Assembly (NCBI GenBank): GCA_016782225.1
Contig: JADDOW010000100.1
Span: 1-47,698, forward strand
Origin: Nitrososphaeraceae archaeon
Lineage (GTDB): Archaea; Thermoproteota; Nitrososphaeria; Nitrososphaerales; Nitrososphaeraceae
Direction of reading: 5' to 3'
DNA: 47,698 bases
Each line of letters starts with the position of its first letter. The stretch's first letter is position 1. Under the pieces are notes generated by a model. That model did not search any database and had not been told where the DNA came from. It was given only the letters and a program-made list of their open reading frames with translations. The position numbers and the translations under genes were made by a program. Below, piece after piece: positions 1 through 8,002 of the stretch.

Positions 1-21
1 CCTACTCTTTATATTTTATAA

Positions 22-37
22 TTAGTATATATACTAA
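22..37. promoter_or_regulatory. 16-bp perfect palindrome before the CHAD gene
   Basis: TTAGTATATATACTAA is identical to its reverse complement over all 16 positions. It sits between a TATA-like stretch at 8-17 and the start codons of the CHAD-domain gene. The position suits an operator that would block or recruit initiation factors, but no regulator is identified. AT-only palindromes arise fairly easily in this base composition; the C and G at the symmetric positions make this one less trivial. Confidence 0.4.
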
Positions 38-66
38 AATGTTTGGAGGTGGATTTACTTTTACTA

Positions 67-993
67 ATGGCCAATTTAATTTTTGAAGTCTCATATCCCG
101 TTAATTTGGATACTTTTTTTGATAATTATGCTCATAATGTGCAAAAGGTAGACAAGAGGGTTGAGGAATATGCCAAAGATCCTAATGAAGAGAACATACA
201 TGACATACGAACGGCAATTAGAAGATTAGAAGCATCGTACATGTCAAGTCCAAAAAAGTTACAAAAGAAGAAAATAAAAAAATATGTTGGTATTAGTAAA
301 TGCCTTTTTAAATTAAATAGCGAAATCAGGGATTTTGACATAATATTAGAAAAACTATCTAATGAAGGACAGATATCTGAACAACAACTTGAGCCAATAA
401 AAAAATCACTTGAAAGGGAAAAAGATAAAAAACTTGGTAAGGCGTTATCCATTGCCACCGATCTAAAAAAGATAAATGTTCCACATCCGGTAAAAGACAA
501 TAGTCTCTATAAGCATAACAAAACAGAGAAGAAGTTATCTAGGAAATACAATAAAATTGTCAATGGTTTTGCGTCTAGAATCGAGAAAAACCTGCCTCTT
601 GTAATTAGTGACTGTGAAAAAATAGACGAGTTGCATGAGATAAGAAAGGATTCCAAGAAATTGCGATATTTGCTTGAGCTTTTATTAAGTGATGGGGATA
701 GGAGAAAAGAAAATGTTGACAAAAAGGCTCGACTTAGTGGAAATAAAGGTGATGATATTTATGGTGTTTCTTGTCTAATTGGGGCATTGGAAAATATCCA
801 GGATATGCTAGGCGTTATCCATGATTATGATGTAACAATTGCCTATTTAAAAAAGCATCATACATATGAACACAATGACGCTGAAAATAATATTACTGTT
901 ATCAGAAAAAACAAATATGAACAATTTATTCAATATTGTAAATCTGATCTGTTAAAAAGCGATGATGGTTTCTTTCTCAATAAATATAGATGA
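67..993 (+). CDS. CHAD domain protein
   Basis: This is a CHAD domain (conserved histidine alpha-helical domain), a family that binds inorganic polyphosphate and occurs with phosphate metabolism genes in bacteria and archaea. The sequence shows a helix-rich, very basic protein. It has the N-terminal HDIRTAIRRLEA motif that matches the family's H-x-x-R-x-x-x-R-R signature, and a second repeat of the motif in HEIRKDSKKLRYLLELL. A third helical segment (LENIQDMLGVIHDYD) matches the LQ-LG--ND-- element of the family. ATG at 67 (MANLIFEV) is preferred. TTG at 43 and GTG at 49 are in frame, and a GGAGGTG lies at 45-51. The gene stands alone but lies 2 kb upstream of the pst phosphate transport locus, which fits a role in polyphosphate storage; that link is inference. 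There is no attached CYTH/triphosphatase domain, so no catalytic activity is predicted. Confidence 0.85.
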   Translation: MANLIFEVSYPVNLDTFFDNYAHNVQKVDKRVEEYAKDPNEENIHDIRTAIRRLEASYMSSPKKLQKKKIKKYVGISKCLFKLNSEIRDFDIILEKLSNEGQISEQQLEPIKKSLEREKDKKLGKALSIATDLKKINVPHPVKDNSLYKHNKTEKKLSRKYNKIVNGFASRIEKNLPLVISDCEKIDELHEIRKDSKKLRYLLELLLSDGDRRKENVDKKARLSGNKGDDIYGVSCLIGALENIQDMLGVIHDYDVTIAYLKKHHTYEHNDAENNITVIRKNKYEQFIQYCKSDLLKSDDGFFLNKYR

Positions 994-1384
994 TGTAATT
1001 TATTGTTTTGAGCATAATGACTTCAGTCTTCATGTTATTGTAATCTGTTTCTTATTTTATTAATACCATTAAATAGTTAATTAGAATATGTGCGATATTG
1101 TTTAATTACAGTAAAACTGGAATAGTCTCAAAGGGCTGATAGATCTAGATTACTTATTGATTTGATGTTAATTAATGTGACTTTTAATATAATATTATTA
1201 TTTAAAAGCTCTGCTTTTATAATTATGGCTATAGTTACTTTTATTTATATTTCCTAATACAATAGTTATGTCGTAATGACAAAACTATATAATATTCGAC
1301 CTAAATATATAGATGCTTTTATTCTATAAAAGATACTATTAAAAACATTTAGTAAAAGGATTAATGTATTTATCATAAAATCAT
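994..1384. other. Gene-free spacer after the CHAD gene
   Basis: About 390 AT-rich bases with no plausible reading frame. The only structure noted is a 6-bp stem with a 3-nt loop (AAAAGC-TCT-GCTTTT, 1204-1218). It lies too far from the CHAD stop codon to be its obvious terminator. Confidence 0.5.
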
Positions 1385-1843
1385 ATGGTGGAAGAAAGAA
1401 CGTTTCTCAATAACATATGTTCTAAAACACTAAGAATAGATAAATCTATAATATTCACATCTGTAATAAATCGCAACGGAAAACTAATTGTGGGGAAGTC
1501 AAAGCAATGCATTATCAAAAAATATATAACCGGTGATTATAATTTTTTAGGGCAAAACATAGCAGATCATCCAATATCTTATCTAATGATAACAATAGCT
1601 TTTATTCGATGATAAATGAGAAAAATATCCTTATTCATTCTAATTCGATAATAAAATCCGATTTCCAGTTGATTAATGTTGATAATAATACATATATTGT
1701 AATACATATATTGTAATACATATATTGCATTTGTTTCCCTAAATGAGAATCAAGACAAATACCTGTGCATATATTTTGAATCCTATCCTCCTTTATATAA
1801 TGTATTATTAAAATTAAATACTATATTTGATTGCGTAGAATAA
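1385..1843 (+). pseudogene. Frameshifted DUF6659-like gene
   Basis: The first 75 codons (MVEERTFLNNICSKTL... IIFTSVINRNGKLIVGKSKQ) resemble the N-terminus of the intact gene at 41153-41563 (FKGLCDKII... IRFVGIADKHGIILTKGERK). That frame stops at 1612. Homology-like sequence then continues in another frame (NSFYSMINEKNILIHSNSII... INVDNNTYI), and returns to the first frame as AFVSLNENQDKYLCIYFES, ending at a TAA at 1841-1843. The second frame change coincides with a triplicated 14-bp unit at 1687-1728. Removing two units (28 bp) joins NNTYI directly to AFVSLNEN in frame. The first shift, near 1560-1585, has no such obvious cause. The gene is therefore judged dead. Family naming is from memory and the similarity is by eye. 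Confidence 0.6.
1687..1728. repeat. Three tandem copies of a 14-bp unit
   Basis: The unit AATACATATATTGT occurs at 1687-1700 and 1701-1714, and with one change (final T to C) at 1715-1728. Because 28 is not a multiple of three, expansion from one to three copies shifts the reading frame of the surrounding DUF6659-like pseudogene. Confidence 0.9.
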
Positions 1844-2085
1844 AATAAATATTGAGCGTAAGATAATACTCTACATTAAATTACATATAGTAGATTGTGC
1901 TGTTGTTAAATAAAATAATCATTACCTTAAATATTTGGGATTAGATGAATTTGATAACATTTAACAATTTATTATATTATTATCAATCCCTTTATTTTGT
2001 CATTATTTATCTGAATTATATAAAATATATCAAGATGAATATGCTTCTATATCAACTAATAATTTTTTTTAACATTGAATTATCT

Positions 2086-2349
2086 CTAGTTTATTTGTAT
2101 TTGATCTTCCTTTAGAATAATCATATCCTTTCGTATATTCTCTAGTATTTTTCCTGTCATCTTGTTTGTTCTATTTAAATGATAAAAAATTAAATTACAG
2201 GAAACCTTTGCTAATATTCTGGTTATAGAATTATGAATCCTTCGGATTATATCATCTCTTATACCTGATCTATTGTTTACTTGCTCTATTGTGGACTTTG
2301 AATCATTCCTAACAATAATTGTCTTTTTTCTTGGTTCGATTGCTATCCA
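2086..2349 (-). pseudogene. Remnant of an RNase HI-like gene (C-terminal half)
   Basis: The minus strand is open for 88 codons between stop codons but has no start codon near its beginning. The translation contains KTIIVRNDSKSTIEQVN, which matches the RNase HI motif around the third catalytic aspartate (the V-x-x-DS-x-x-x-I-x-Q-V pattern). A helix rich in R and I follows, then YHLNRTNKMTGKILE, which aligns with the family's H-x-x-R-x-x-N-x-x-A-D segment. In that segment the expected final aspartate is missing. The N-terminal half with the first two catalytic acids is absent in frame. A stop sits just upstream, with FVVASDNNG in another frame. This is probably a decayed copy of the RNase HI-like genes common in Nitrososphaeria. 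The assignment is by motif only. Confidence 0.4.
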
Positions 2350-3032
2350 TTATTGTCGGATGCTACAACAAACATTATATATAAACAAATAATGATTAAT
2401 TAAAACCATATAAACTTGGTATATCCATTAGTAGAAAATCTCATCACTATAATGAATTATTTATTCGTTATACCCAATAACATCTAAAAATTTATTTTAT
2501 TTCTATTATGGTGATGTGGTCTATATCGCATCAAGTGCCTATTTTTAGATCTGATTTTAATTTCTTTATTGCAGGGACAAGAACAATACCCCAATATAAA
2601 AGATTTAGATTTGTGTAATACTTTAGATTGTTTTGTCATTTTGTCTCTTATCACGCTTATTAAATTGAATATAAAAAACTTTTCTATATGATTCTTCTGT
2701 ACATTATTCTAAAAATATTTATCAAAGCTAGCTTTCAGGTGATTTTCAATAGCCTTAAAGACCTTTGTATCATTGGATTATATCCCTATTTGTTGACTGT
2801 TAAAAATCGATTTAATTTATCTGTTCATAATGGCTTATTAGTGTTATTTTATAGTTGATATTTTGTTGTGCAGAATTAAAATTTTTTTATCGACAAGCTC
2901 TTTGCAGAGCCCATATTACAATTACATTAATTTGATATAATTTTAATTGTTATTCTTATTTGATGTTGTCAAAATTCATTTTTATACAAATTATCTCATT
3001 ACTTTACCAAGGCTTATAGTTATTGAGCGCAT

Positions 3033-3057
3033 CTATATAGTTTACGATTACTATATA
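3033..3057 (+). promoter_or_regulatory. pstS promoter: CTATATAG element and TATA box
   Basis: The palindrome CTATATAG (3033-3040) lies upstream of a TATA box (TATATA, 3052-3057) placed 34 nt before the pstS ATG, as expected for a short or absent leader. A related TATAGTT occurs at 3014-3020. The same CTATATAGTT string recurs before pstC, and CTATATAG recurs before pstB. Confidence 0.45.
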
Positions 3058-3085
3058 CGTAATTGATTAATAACTAAATGCTATA

Positions 3086-4192
3086 ATGCTTTTAATGGCA
3101 AATATAACTAATTTTAAACAAATAGGTGTGTCATTCTTAGCGTTGTCTTTATTAATTCCTATGGTAATTAATTCAGTAAACGCACAACAAGTAACAATCA
3201 ATGGTGCAGGAGCTACTTTTCCATTTCCCTTAATAGATACATGGAGGGTAGAGTATAAAAAAGTTAATCCTGATGTAAATGTTAATTATGCATCTATTGG
3301 TAGCGGAGGTGGAATAAAACAATTCTTGGAAAAAACAGTTGATTTTGGTGCAACAGACGCTCCATTAAGTGAATCCGAATTTACTAGAGCAGGAAATCCT
3401 GTCCATATTCCAGAAACTATTGGATCTGTTGTATTGTCATATAATATACCTGGAATTCAAGATAACTCTCTTAAACTGTCTGGCCCTGTAATTGCGGATA
3501 TCTTTTTGGGAAAAATTACTAATTGGAATGATCCTAAAATACAAGAATTAAATCCAAATCTTGCTTTGCCATCAAATACTATAAATGTGGTTCATCGTTC
3601 TGATGGTTCCGGCACAACTTTTGTGTTTACAGATTATCTGTCTAAAGTAAGCCAAGAATGGTCAGAGAAAATTGGAACATCAAAATCAGTACCTTGGCCA
3701 ACCGGAATAGGAGCACCAGGTAATGAGGGAGTTTCGGCTTCAATTCTTGGTTCGGAAAATTCTATTGGGTATGTAGAACTTGCATATGCTTTGACTACTA
3801 AGATGAATTATGCTTCTATTCAAAATAAAGATGGTAGTTTCGTTTTACCATCAATAAATTCAACTATGTCTGCTGTCAGTGCAACCGCTTCTAGTCTACC
3901 ACAAGGTTCAGATAGGTGGAATAATGTATCGCTCACAAATGCTGCCGGTCCCAACTCTTACCCAATCTCGAGTTTCTCCTATATTGTATTATATAAAGAG
4001 TTAGGCACCAATCCATCTATAAATCAGCAGAAGGCAAAATCTATTGTTGATTTTATCTCATGGGTCATAACAGATGGACAAAAGTTTTCTGAACCATTAG
4101 GATATGTTCCATTACCTGCCCCTGTAGTTGAACTGAATAAACAAACATTGAATTCTTTAACATTAAACGGAAAGCCGATTTCCACCAACTAA
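3086..4192 (+). CDS. pstS: Phosphate ABC transporter, substrate-binding protein PstS
   Basis: PstS binds inorganic phosphate outside the membrane and delivers it to the PstCA channel. The protein begins with a signal peptide: a hydrophobic stretch (VSFLALSLLIPMVI) followed by an NSVNA-QQ cleavage-like site around residues 34-35. The mature domain opens with GAGATFPFPL. It carries the two phosphate-contacting loops of the family, SIGSGGG near residue 72 and RSDGSGTTFVFTDYL near 171-185. The length (368 residues) is normal for PstS. There is no lipobox cysteine, so anchoring may differ from bacterial lipoproteins. ATG at 3086 is used; ATG at 3095 is a close alternative. It is the first gene of the locus pstS-pstC-pstA-pstB-phoU-like, but has its own promoter. 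Confidence 0.95.
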   Translation: MLLMANITNFKQIGVSFLALSLLIPMVINSVNAQQVTINGAGATFPFPLIDTWRVEYKKVNPDVNVNYASIGSGGGIKQFLEKTVDFGATDAPLSESEFTRAGNPVHIPETIGSVVLSYNIPGIQDNSLKLSGPVIADIFLGKITNWNDPKIQELNPNLALPSNTINVVHRSDGSGTTFVFTDYLSKVSQEWSEKIGTSKSVPWPTGIGAPGNEGVSASILGSENSIGYVELAYALTTKMNYASIQNKDGSFVLPSINSTMSAVSATASSLPQGSDRWNNVSLTNAAGPNSYPISSFSYIVLYKELGTNPSINQQKAKSIVDFISWVITDGQKFSEPLGYVPLPAPVVELNKQTLNSLTLNGKPISTN

Positions 4193-4199
4193 TTTATTT

Positions 4200-4225
4200 C
4201 TATATAGTTCATATAATCTATAGTT
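4200..4225 (+). promoter_or_regulatory. pstC upstream region: CTATATAG and CTATAGTT elements
   Basis: CTATATAGTT (4200-4209) and CTATAGTT (4218-4225) lie in the pstS-pstC gap, giving TATAGTT twice with a 16-nt period. The first is identical over 10 bases to the element before pstS. A TATATA-containing stretch follows at 4229-4234. This suggests that pstC has its own promoter with the same control elements. Confidence 0.4.
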
Positions 4226-4274
4226 ATTATATATGTAAACTATTTTAATTAAAAATACTTAATAATCATGCCAA

Positions 4275-5270
4275 TTGAACTCAAAGGATCATAAAGCAGA
4301 GGTTGCCCATTTAATCAGATCAAAATCTAATAAATTTAACACTGGTGATAAATTTTTTAAGGCTCTTGTGTTTGGAGCATCAGTTTATGCTTTATTTATG
4401 GTTGTCCTGGTTTTTTATGCATTAAGTGAAGGCTCCATTCCAATTTTTTTAAAAGAAGGTGTAAATTTTATTACTGGTACTGACTGGAATTCTGTAGAAG
4501 GCCGAGAATCATTTGGTGCGCTGCCTTATATCATTGGTACGTTAATTAGTTCTTCAATTGCAATGGCTATTGCTGTTCCAATTAGCATAGGAATTGCAAT
4601 TTTTGTTAATGAAATGGTGTCGGGCAAAATTGGCACTGTTTTATCATTTATAGTAGAATTACTTGCTGCAGTCCCAAGTATTATATACGGATTATGGGCG
4701 TTATTTGTATTTCGATTTTGGATAAGAGATTATGTTGAATTGCCTCTCCATAACACATTTGGTGATAATTTATACATTTTTGCAAGAACTCCTTTCGGAC
4801 TTGACGTGTTTACTGCAGGCATAGTGCTTGCCATCATGATTATTCCTATAATATCTGCTGTCTCTCGGGAAGTCATCAAAGCAGTTCCTCATTCTCAAAA
4901 GGAAGCTGCTTATGCGCTTGGCGCAACACGCTGGGAGATGGTTAAAACGGCAATTCTTCCTTACGGGAAATCTGGTTTATTGGGAGCGTCCTTTTTAGGT
5001 TTGGGCAGGGCTATTGGCGAAACAATTCTAGTAACAATGATTATAGGCAATGCAGTTGGCCTATCTGCAATTCCAACCTCGTTATTTTCTCCTAGCCAAA
5101 CCTTGTCCAGTATTATTGCAAATGAATTCAATGAAGCGTCAGGTGATTTCCATCTATCGGCGTTAATTGGTCTGGGACTGGTGTTGTTTATGATGACTCT
5201 TTTTATTAATGTGATCTCAATTTTTATAGTTTCAAAAGTAACAAAATCAAATTCTAATCTGAGGGAATAA
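4275..5270 (+). CDS. pstC: Phosphate ABC transporter permease PstC
   Basis: PstC is one of two membrane subunits forming the phosphate channel. About six hydrophobic segments are visible, starting at residues 28-50 (ALVFGASVYALFMVVLVFYAL). The cytoplasmic EAA loop, which docks on the ATPase, reads KEAAYALGATRWEMVKTAILP near 212-231 and is followed by GLGRAIGET, a conserved PstC/PstA ending. The start is a TTG: the nearby ATG at 4268 is in another frame and hits a stop after eight codons. The stop codon lies one base before the pstA ATG, so the two permease genes are cotranscribed. The length of 331 residues is usual for the family. Confidence 0.93.
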   Translation: MNSKDHKAEVAHLIRSKSNKFNTGDKFFKALVFGASVYALFMVVLVFYALSEGSIPIFLKEGVNFITGTDWNSVEGRESFGALPYIIGTLISSSIAMAIAVPISIGIAIFVNEMVSGKIGTVLSFIVELLAAVPSIIYGLWALFVFRFWIRDYVELPLHNTFGDNLYIFARTPFGLDVFTAGIVLAIMIIPIISAVSREVIKAVPHSQKEAAYALGATRWEMVKTAILPYGKSGLLGASFLGLGRAIGETILVTMIIGNAVGLSAIPTSLFSPSQTLSSIIANEFNEASGDFHLSALIGLGLVLFMMTLFINVISIFIVSKVTKSNSNLRE

Positions 5271-5271
5271 G

Positions 5272-6186
5272 ATGGATAAGGATAATAAAAATAACAATAG
5301 AGATAATACAAATCATAAATCTGTAGTTCAAGAGTACGTTGTAAAAAACTCTAGAAAAAGGAAAATTGTGAACAATTTAATTACCGTTTTATTATTTAGT
5401 TTTGTAGTTATCGCGATCATACCCCTTGTAAGTATTTTAGTAGATGTCTTTAGAAACGGTACTGCTGCTTTTAGCCTTGATTTTCTGATTCTCCCACCCG
5501 GTGCAATGGGCGCCAGTGATGGAGGAATCGGGCCTGCCATTCAGGGAACTCTTATGATTATTGGGTTTGCTACAATGATTGGAGCGCCAGTTGGAGTTTT
5601 GGTAGGGGTTTATCTTTCAGAATATTCTTCCTCTAGCAGACGATTTGCATATTTTCTTAGATTATTTAACGATGTGATGACTGGTATCCCTTCTGTTGTT
5701 ATAGGAATAGTTGGATATATTACAATAGTCTTGACATTGGGTTCATTTTCAATTATTGCTGGAGCATTTGTTTTATCCGTTATAATGATACCAATAGTTG
5801 CTAGGGTTTCTGAGGAGACATTAAAGCTCATTCCAAATTCATTAAGGGAAGCCGCTTATGCGCTTGGTATTTCTAAATGGAAGGTTGTTTGGCATATCGT
5901 TGTAAAAGGTTCTAAAAGCGGTATAATTACCGGTATTGTTTTGGCGATATCCAGAATTGCTGGTGAAACGGCACCATTGATAATGACTATTTTAGGCACT
6001 AGTCTATTTTTTAGTGGTTTTAACTCACCTGTTGATGCATTGCCTTTGAGAATCTGGAGACTAGCCTCACAGCCATATCCATCGGCACATGAGCAAGGAT
6101 GGGGAGCTGCATTACTACTCATATTGATTATTTTGTCTTTAAGCATAGTATTGAGAATGATATCTCAAAAAAGGGGTTTCAGGTAA
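5272..6186 (+). CDS. pstA: Phosphate ABC transporter permease PstA
   Basis: This is the second channel subunit, partner of PstC. It has a polar Asn/Asp/Lys-rich N-terminus of about 40 residues, then six hydrophobic segments beginning at LITVLLFSFVVIAIIPLVSIL. The EAA loop is REAAYALGISKWKVVWHIVV, followed by ISRIAGETAP as in PstC. The ATG lies one base after the pstC stop, indicating coupled translation. The short hydrophilic N-terminal extension (KDNKNNNRDNTN) is low-complexity and probably disordered. The family assignment is secure from the paired context and the EAA motif. Confidence 0.93.
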   Translation: MDKDNKNNNRDNTNHKSVVQEYVVKNSRKRKIVNNLITVLLFSFVVIAIIPLVSILVDVFRNGTAAFSLDFLILPPGAMGASDGGIGPAIQGTLMIIGFATMIGAPVGVLVGVYLSEYSSSSRRFAYFLRLFNDVMTGIPSVVIGIVGYITIVLTLGSFSIIAGAFVLSVIMIPIVARVSEETLKLIPNSLREAAYALGISKWKVVWHIVVKGSKSGIITGIVLAISRIAGETAPLIMTILGTSLFFSGFNSPVDALPLRIWRLASQPYPSAHEQGWGAALLLILIILSLSIVLRMISQKRGFR

Positions 6187-6200
6187 ATCTTCGACGTGAT

Positions 6201-6236
6201 TATAGACCTATATAGATCTATTTATTTCATATAGAT
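6201..6236 (+). promoter_or_regulatory. pstB upstream region: repeated TATAGA elements and CTATATAG
   Basis: The pstA-pstB gap holds TATAGAC (6201-6207), CTATATAG (6208-6215, with TATAGAT at 6211-6217) and a further TATAGAT (6230-6236). The CTATATAG palindrome is the one shared with the pstS and pstC upstream regions. A separate promoter for pstB-phoU is therefore plausible. Confidence 0.35.
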
Positions 6237-6275
6237 AACATATATTATATTAATTCTACAATAGATGTATTATAG

Positions 6276-7142
6276 GTGATTTTGTTGTTTAATATTTTAA
6301 AATCTTCAAATAATAGAAAACCTGATACTAAATCTTATTCTTTACCTTCTTCTAAAAATGGTTCCTCTGTTTCAGGCAGTAGTGACAAATCCAAGCTTTC
6401 TATTTCTTCGTTAAATGCTTGGTTTGGTACAAAACTTGCATTAAAAAATATTGATATTGAATTTAAACAAAACTGTGTAACTGCTTTAATTGGTCCTTCG
6501 GGGTGTGGAAAAACAACACTGTTAAGATGCATAAACAGAATGCATGAGATGACTCCTAACGCTTCTGTGAAAGGAAAGGTAATTTTAGATGATTTTGATA
6601 TTTATGATAAAGGTTCTGATCCTGTTATCATCAAACGCCGAATGGGCATGGTATTCCAAAAACCAAATCCTTTTCCTACCATGAGTATTTTTGACAATGT
6701 AGCATCAGGCCTAAAGCTTAATGGCATAAAGAACAAGTCTCTAATAAAGGATATAGTTCAGGAAAGTCTTGAGGGTGCTGGACTTTGGAATGAAGTTAAA
6801 AACGATCTTGACAAGCCTGGAATAAGTTTGTCAGGTGGCCAGCAACAACGACTTTGTATAGCAAGGGCACTGGCAATGCAACCTGAAATTCTTTTGATGG
6901 ATGAGCCCACATCTGCACTCGACCCACTTGCATCCTCCAAAATAGAGGAGTTGATAAGTGATCTTAAAAAAAATCTTACCGTAATAATTGTGACCCATAA
7001 CATGCAACAAGCAGCAAGGGTTTCAGACTACACCGCCTTTATGTACCTTGGGGAGTTGGTGGAATTTGGTCAAACCGCTCAGATCTTTAGAAACCCCGTT
7101 AAAGAGTTGACCGAAAGATATATCTCAGGTAAGTTTGGCTAA
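6276..7142 (+). CDS. pstB: Phosphate ABC transporter ATPase PstB
   Basis: PstB is the ATP-hydrolysing subunit that powers phosphate import. All ABC motifs are present: Walker [10 protein letters not shown] (from residue 73), Q-loop VFQKPNPFP (the PstB-specific form), signature LSGGQQQRL, Walker B ILLMDEP and switch histidine in VTHN. About 35 residues of Ser/Asn/Lys-rich sequence precede the ABC domain (which starts near [13 protein letters not shown]), so the true start is uncertain. GTG at 6276 is the longest frame. TTG at 6282 or 6285 follows a GGTGAT Shine-Dalgarno-like stretch at 6275-6280 and may be the real one. The following phoU-like gene starts 40 nt downstream, suggesting one transcript. 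Confidence 0.93.
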   Translation: MILLFNILKSSNNRKPDTKSYSLPSSKNGSSVSGSSDKSKLSISSLNAWFGTKLALKNIDIEFKQNCVTALIGPSGCGKTTLLRCINRMHEMTPNASVKGKVILDDFDIYDKGSDPVIIKRRMGMVFQKPNPFPTMSIFDNVASGLKLNGIKNKSLIKDIVQESLEGAGLWNEVKNDLDKPGISLSGGQQQRLCIARALAMQPEILLMDEPTSALDPLASSKIEELISDLKKNLTVIIVTHNMQQAARVSDYTAFMYLGELVEFGQTAQIFRNPVKELTERYISGKFG

Positions 7143-7182
7143 TGATCACTTCTTTTTTCTTTTATGATGTTTTACAAATACA

Positions 7183-7836
7183 TTGACCCGCTTAATTGAT
7201 TTAGGCCTAAACAGGTTAAGCAATATCATTTTTGATATGGCTATCCTTGCTGAAAATACCGTAATCAAATCTATTGCATCCTATAAGGAAGATAATATGG
7301 AAACAACAAAAGAAATATTTGAGTCATCCTCTAAATTGCGTTTTCTTCAAGATGAGGTTTCAGTACTGACTATCGAGCTAATTGCTAGATTCCAGCCTGT
7401 TGCCACCGATCTGCGATACATAAAATCCTGCATGGAAATATCATATGGTTTTTCCAGGTTTGGCCGGTACGCATATGATATTATTACTGTGCTAGAAACT
7501 TTAGGACCGCTAAAACTGTGTGACAAGTCTTCAATTATTCATATGTCTGGGATTGTTTTAGAGATGATGAAAACAAGTGTATCTGCTCTTCGTTTGCTTG
7601 ATAACTCTATGTCAAATAAGATATATGAAATGGAGGATGTTGTTGATATCTTGTACAAAAAAAGCGTGAGGGAATGTACTAAAATTACAAACCAAGATAA
7701 TTTATACTCCGATAACAGATGCAACATTTCGTCTGCTTTGATATTGAAATATTTGGAGCGAATTTCAGATCATGCCTGCTATATCGCAGATTCGGTAAAT
7801 TATATTGTAACTGGAGTAACTAGCCCAAGAAGATAG
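7183..7836 (+). CDS. PhoU-like phosphate uptake regulator
   Basis: PhoU proteins are alpha-helical bundles that couple the Pst transporter to phosphate signalling and bind metal clusters through acidic motifs. This 217-residue protein is all-helical in appearance. Its segments (NTVIKSIASYKEDN, IELIARFQPVATDLRYIKSCMEIS, LKYLERISDHACYIADSVNYI) match PhoU helices, and LERISDHACYI is the classic E-R-x-x-D-H-x-x-N/Y-I motif. Its place directly after pstB supports the call. The start is TTG: an ATG at 7164 is out of frame. The first repeat is more divergent than the second. Whether it represses the transporter, as in bacteria, is not shown by sequence. Confidence 0.85.
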   Translation: MTRLIDLGLNRLSNIIFDMAILAENTVIKSIASYKEDNMETTKEIFESSSKLRFLQDEVSVLTIELIARFQPVATDLRYIKSCMEISYGFSRFGRYAYDIITVLETLGPLKLCDKSSIIHMSGIVLEMMKTSVSALRLLDNSMSNKIYEMEDVVDILYKKSVRECTKITNQDNLYSDNRCNISSALILKYLERISDHACYIADSVNYIVTGVTSPRR

Positions 7837-7838
7837 TG

Positions 7839-7846
7839 TTTTTTTT
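7839..7846 (+). terminator. T8 tract after the phoU-like gene
   Basis: Eight consecutive T residues start two bases after the phoU-like stop codon. Oligo-T tracts on the coding strand are the usual archaeal termination signal. The next promoter element (TATAAA, 7854-7859) begins just after it, which fits a transcript boundary. Confidence 0.5.
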
Positions 7847-7853
7847 AGTTGAA

Positions 7854-7859
7854 TATAAA
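7854..7859 (+). promoter_or_regulatory. TATA box for the zinc-knuckle small gene
   Basis: TATAAA lies 32 nt before the ATG at 7886, the spacing expected for a leaderless archaeal transcript. It supports the short gene that follows. Confidence 0.45.
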
Positions 7860-7885
7860 TTCCTGTAATGTTTCATTGATAGTAA

Positions 7886-8002
7886 ATGGTGAATGAAATA
7901 AAAAAGAGATGTATTATTTGCGGATGCACTGGACATTTTATTTTTGGATGTGTTAGCCATTGGAATGGCCATAAAAAAAACAATGGAAATTGCATAAAAT
8001 GA
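7886..8002 (+). CDS. Small zinc-knuckle protein (38 aa)
   Basis: This 38-codon frame encodes a perfect CCHC zinc knuckle: residues 9-22 read CIICGCTGHFIFGC, that is C-x2-C-x4-H-x4-C with the canonical Gly after the second Cys and Gly before the His. The remainder adds H25, H29 and C36, possibly a second metal site. Basic residues (KK-R at the start, HKK and terminal K) suit nucleic acid binding. Supporting evidence: a TATA box 32 nt upstream, a T8 terminator separating it from phoU, and a stop codon that abuts the stop of the convergent gene (8003) with no gap, as seen at other convergent ends here. Zinc knuckles in one-domain micro-proteins are known in haloarchaea; a function here cannot be named. 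It is short enough to be missed by ordinary gene callers. Confidence 0.6.
   Translation: MVNEIKKRCIICGCTGHFIFGCVSHWNGHKKNNGNCIK

Larger units (their letters stand above)
1844..3085. other. Gene-poor decayed region before pstS
   Basis: About 1.2 kb in which stop codons are frequent in all frames. It contains the RNase H-like fragment at 2086-2349 and a short hairpin GCTCT-TTGC-AGAGC at 2897-2910. It ends in the pstS promoter elements at 3012-3057. Some short stretches look protein-like on the minus strand, for example ending in a stop near 2715, but none is long enough to identify. The region reads as a graveyard of lost genes. Confidence 0.5.

Noticed and set aside
39-86. ATG at 39 as start of the first gene
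   Set aside because: Its frame ends after 15 codons; the CHAD frame is different.
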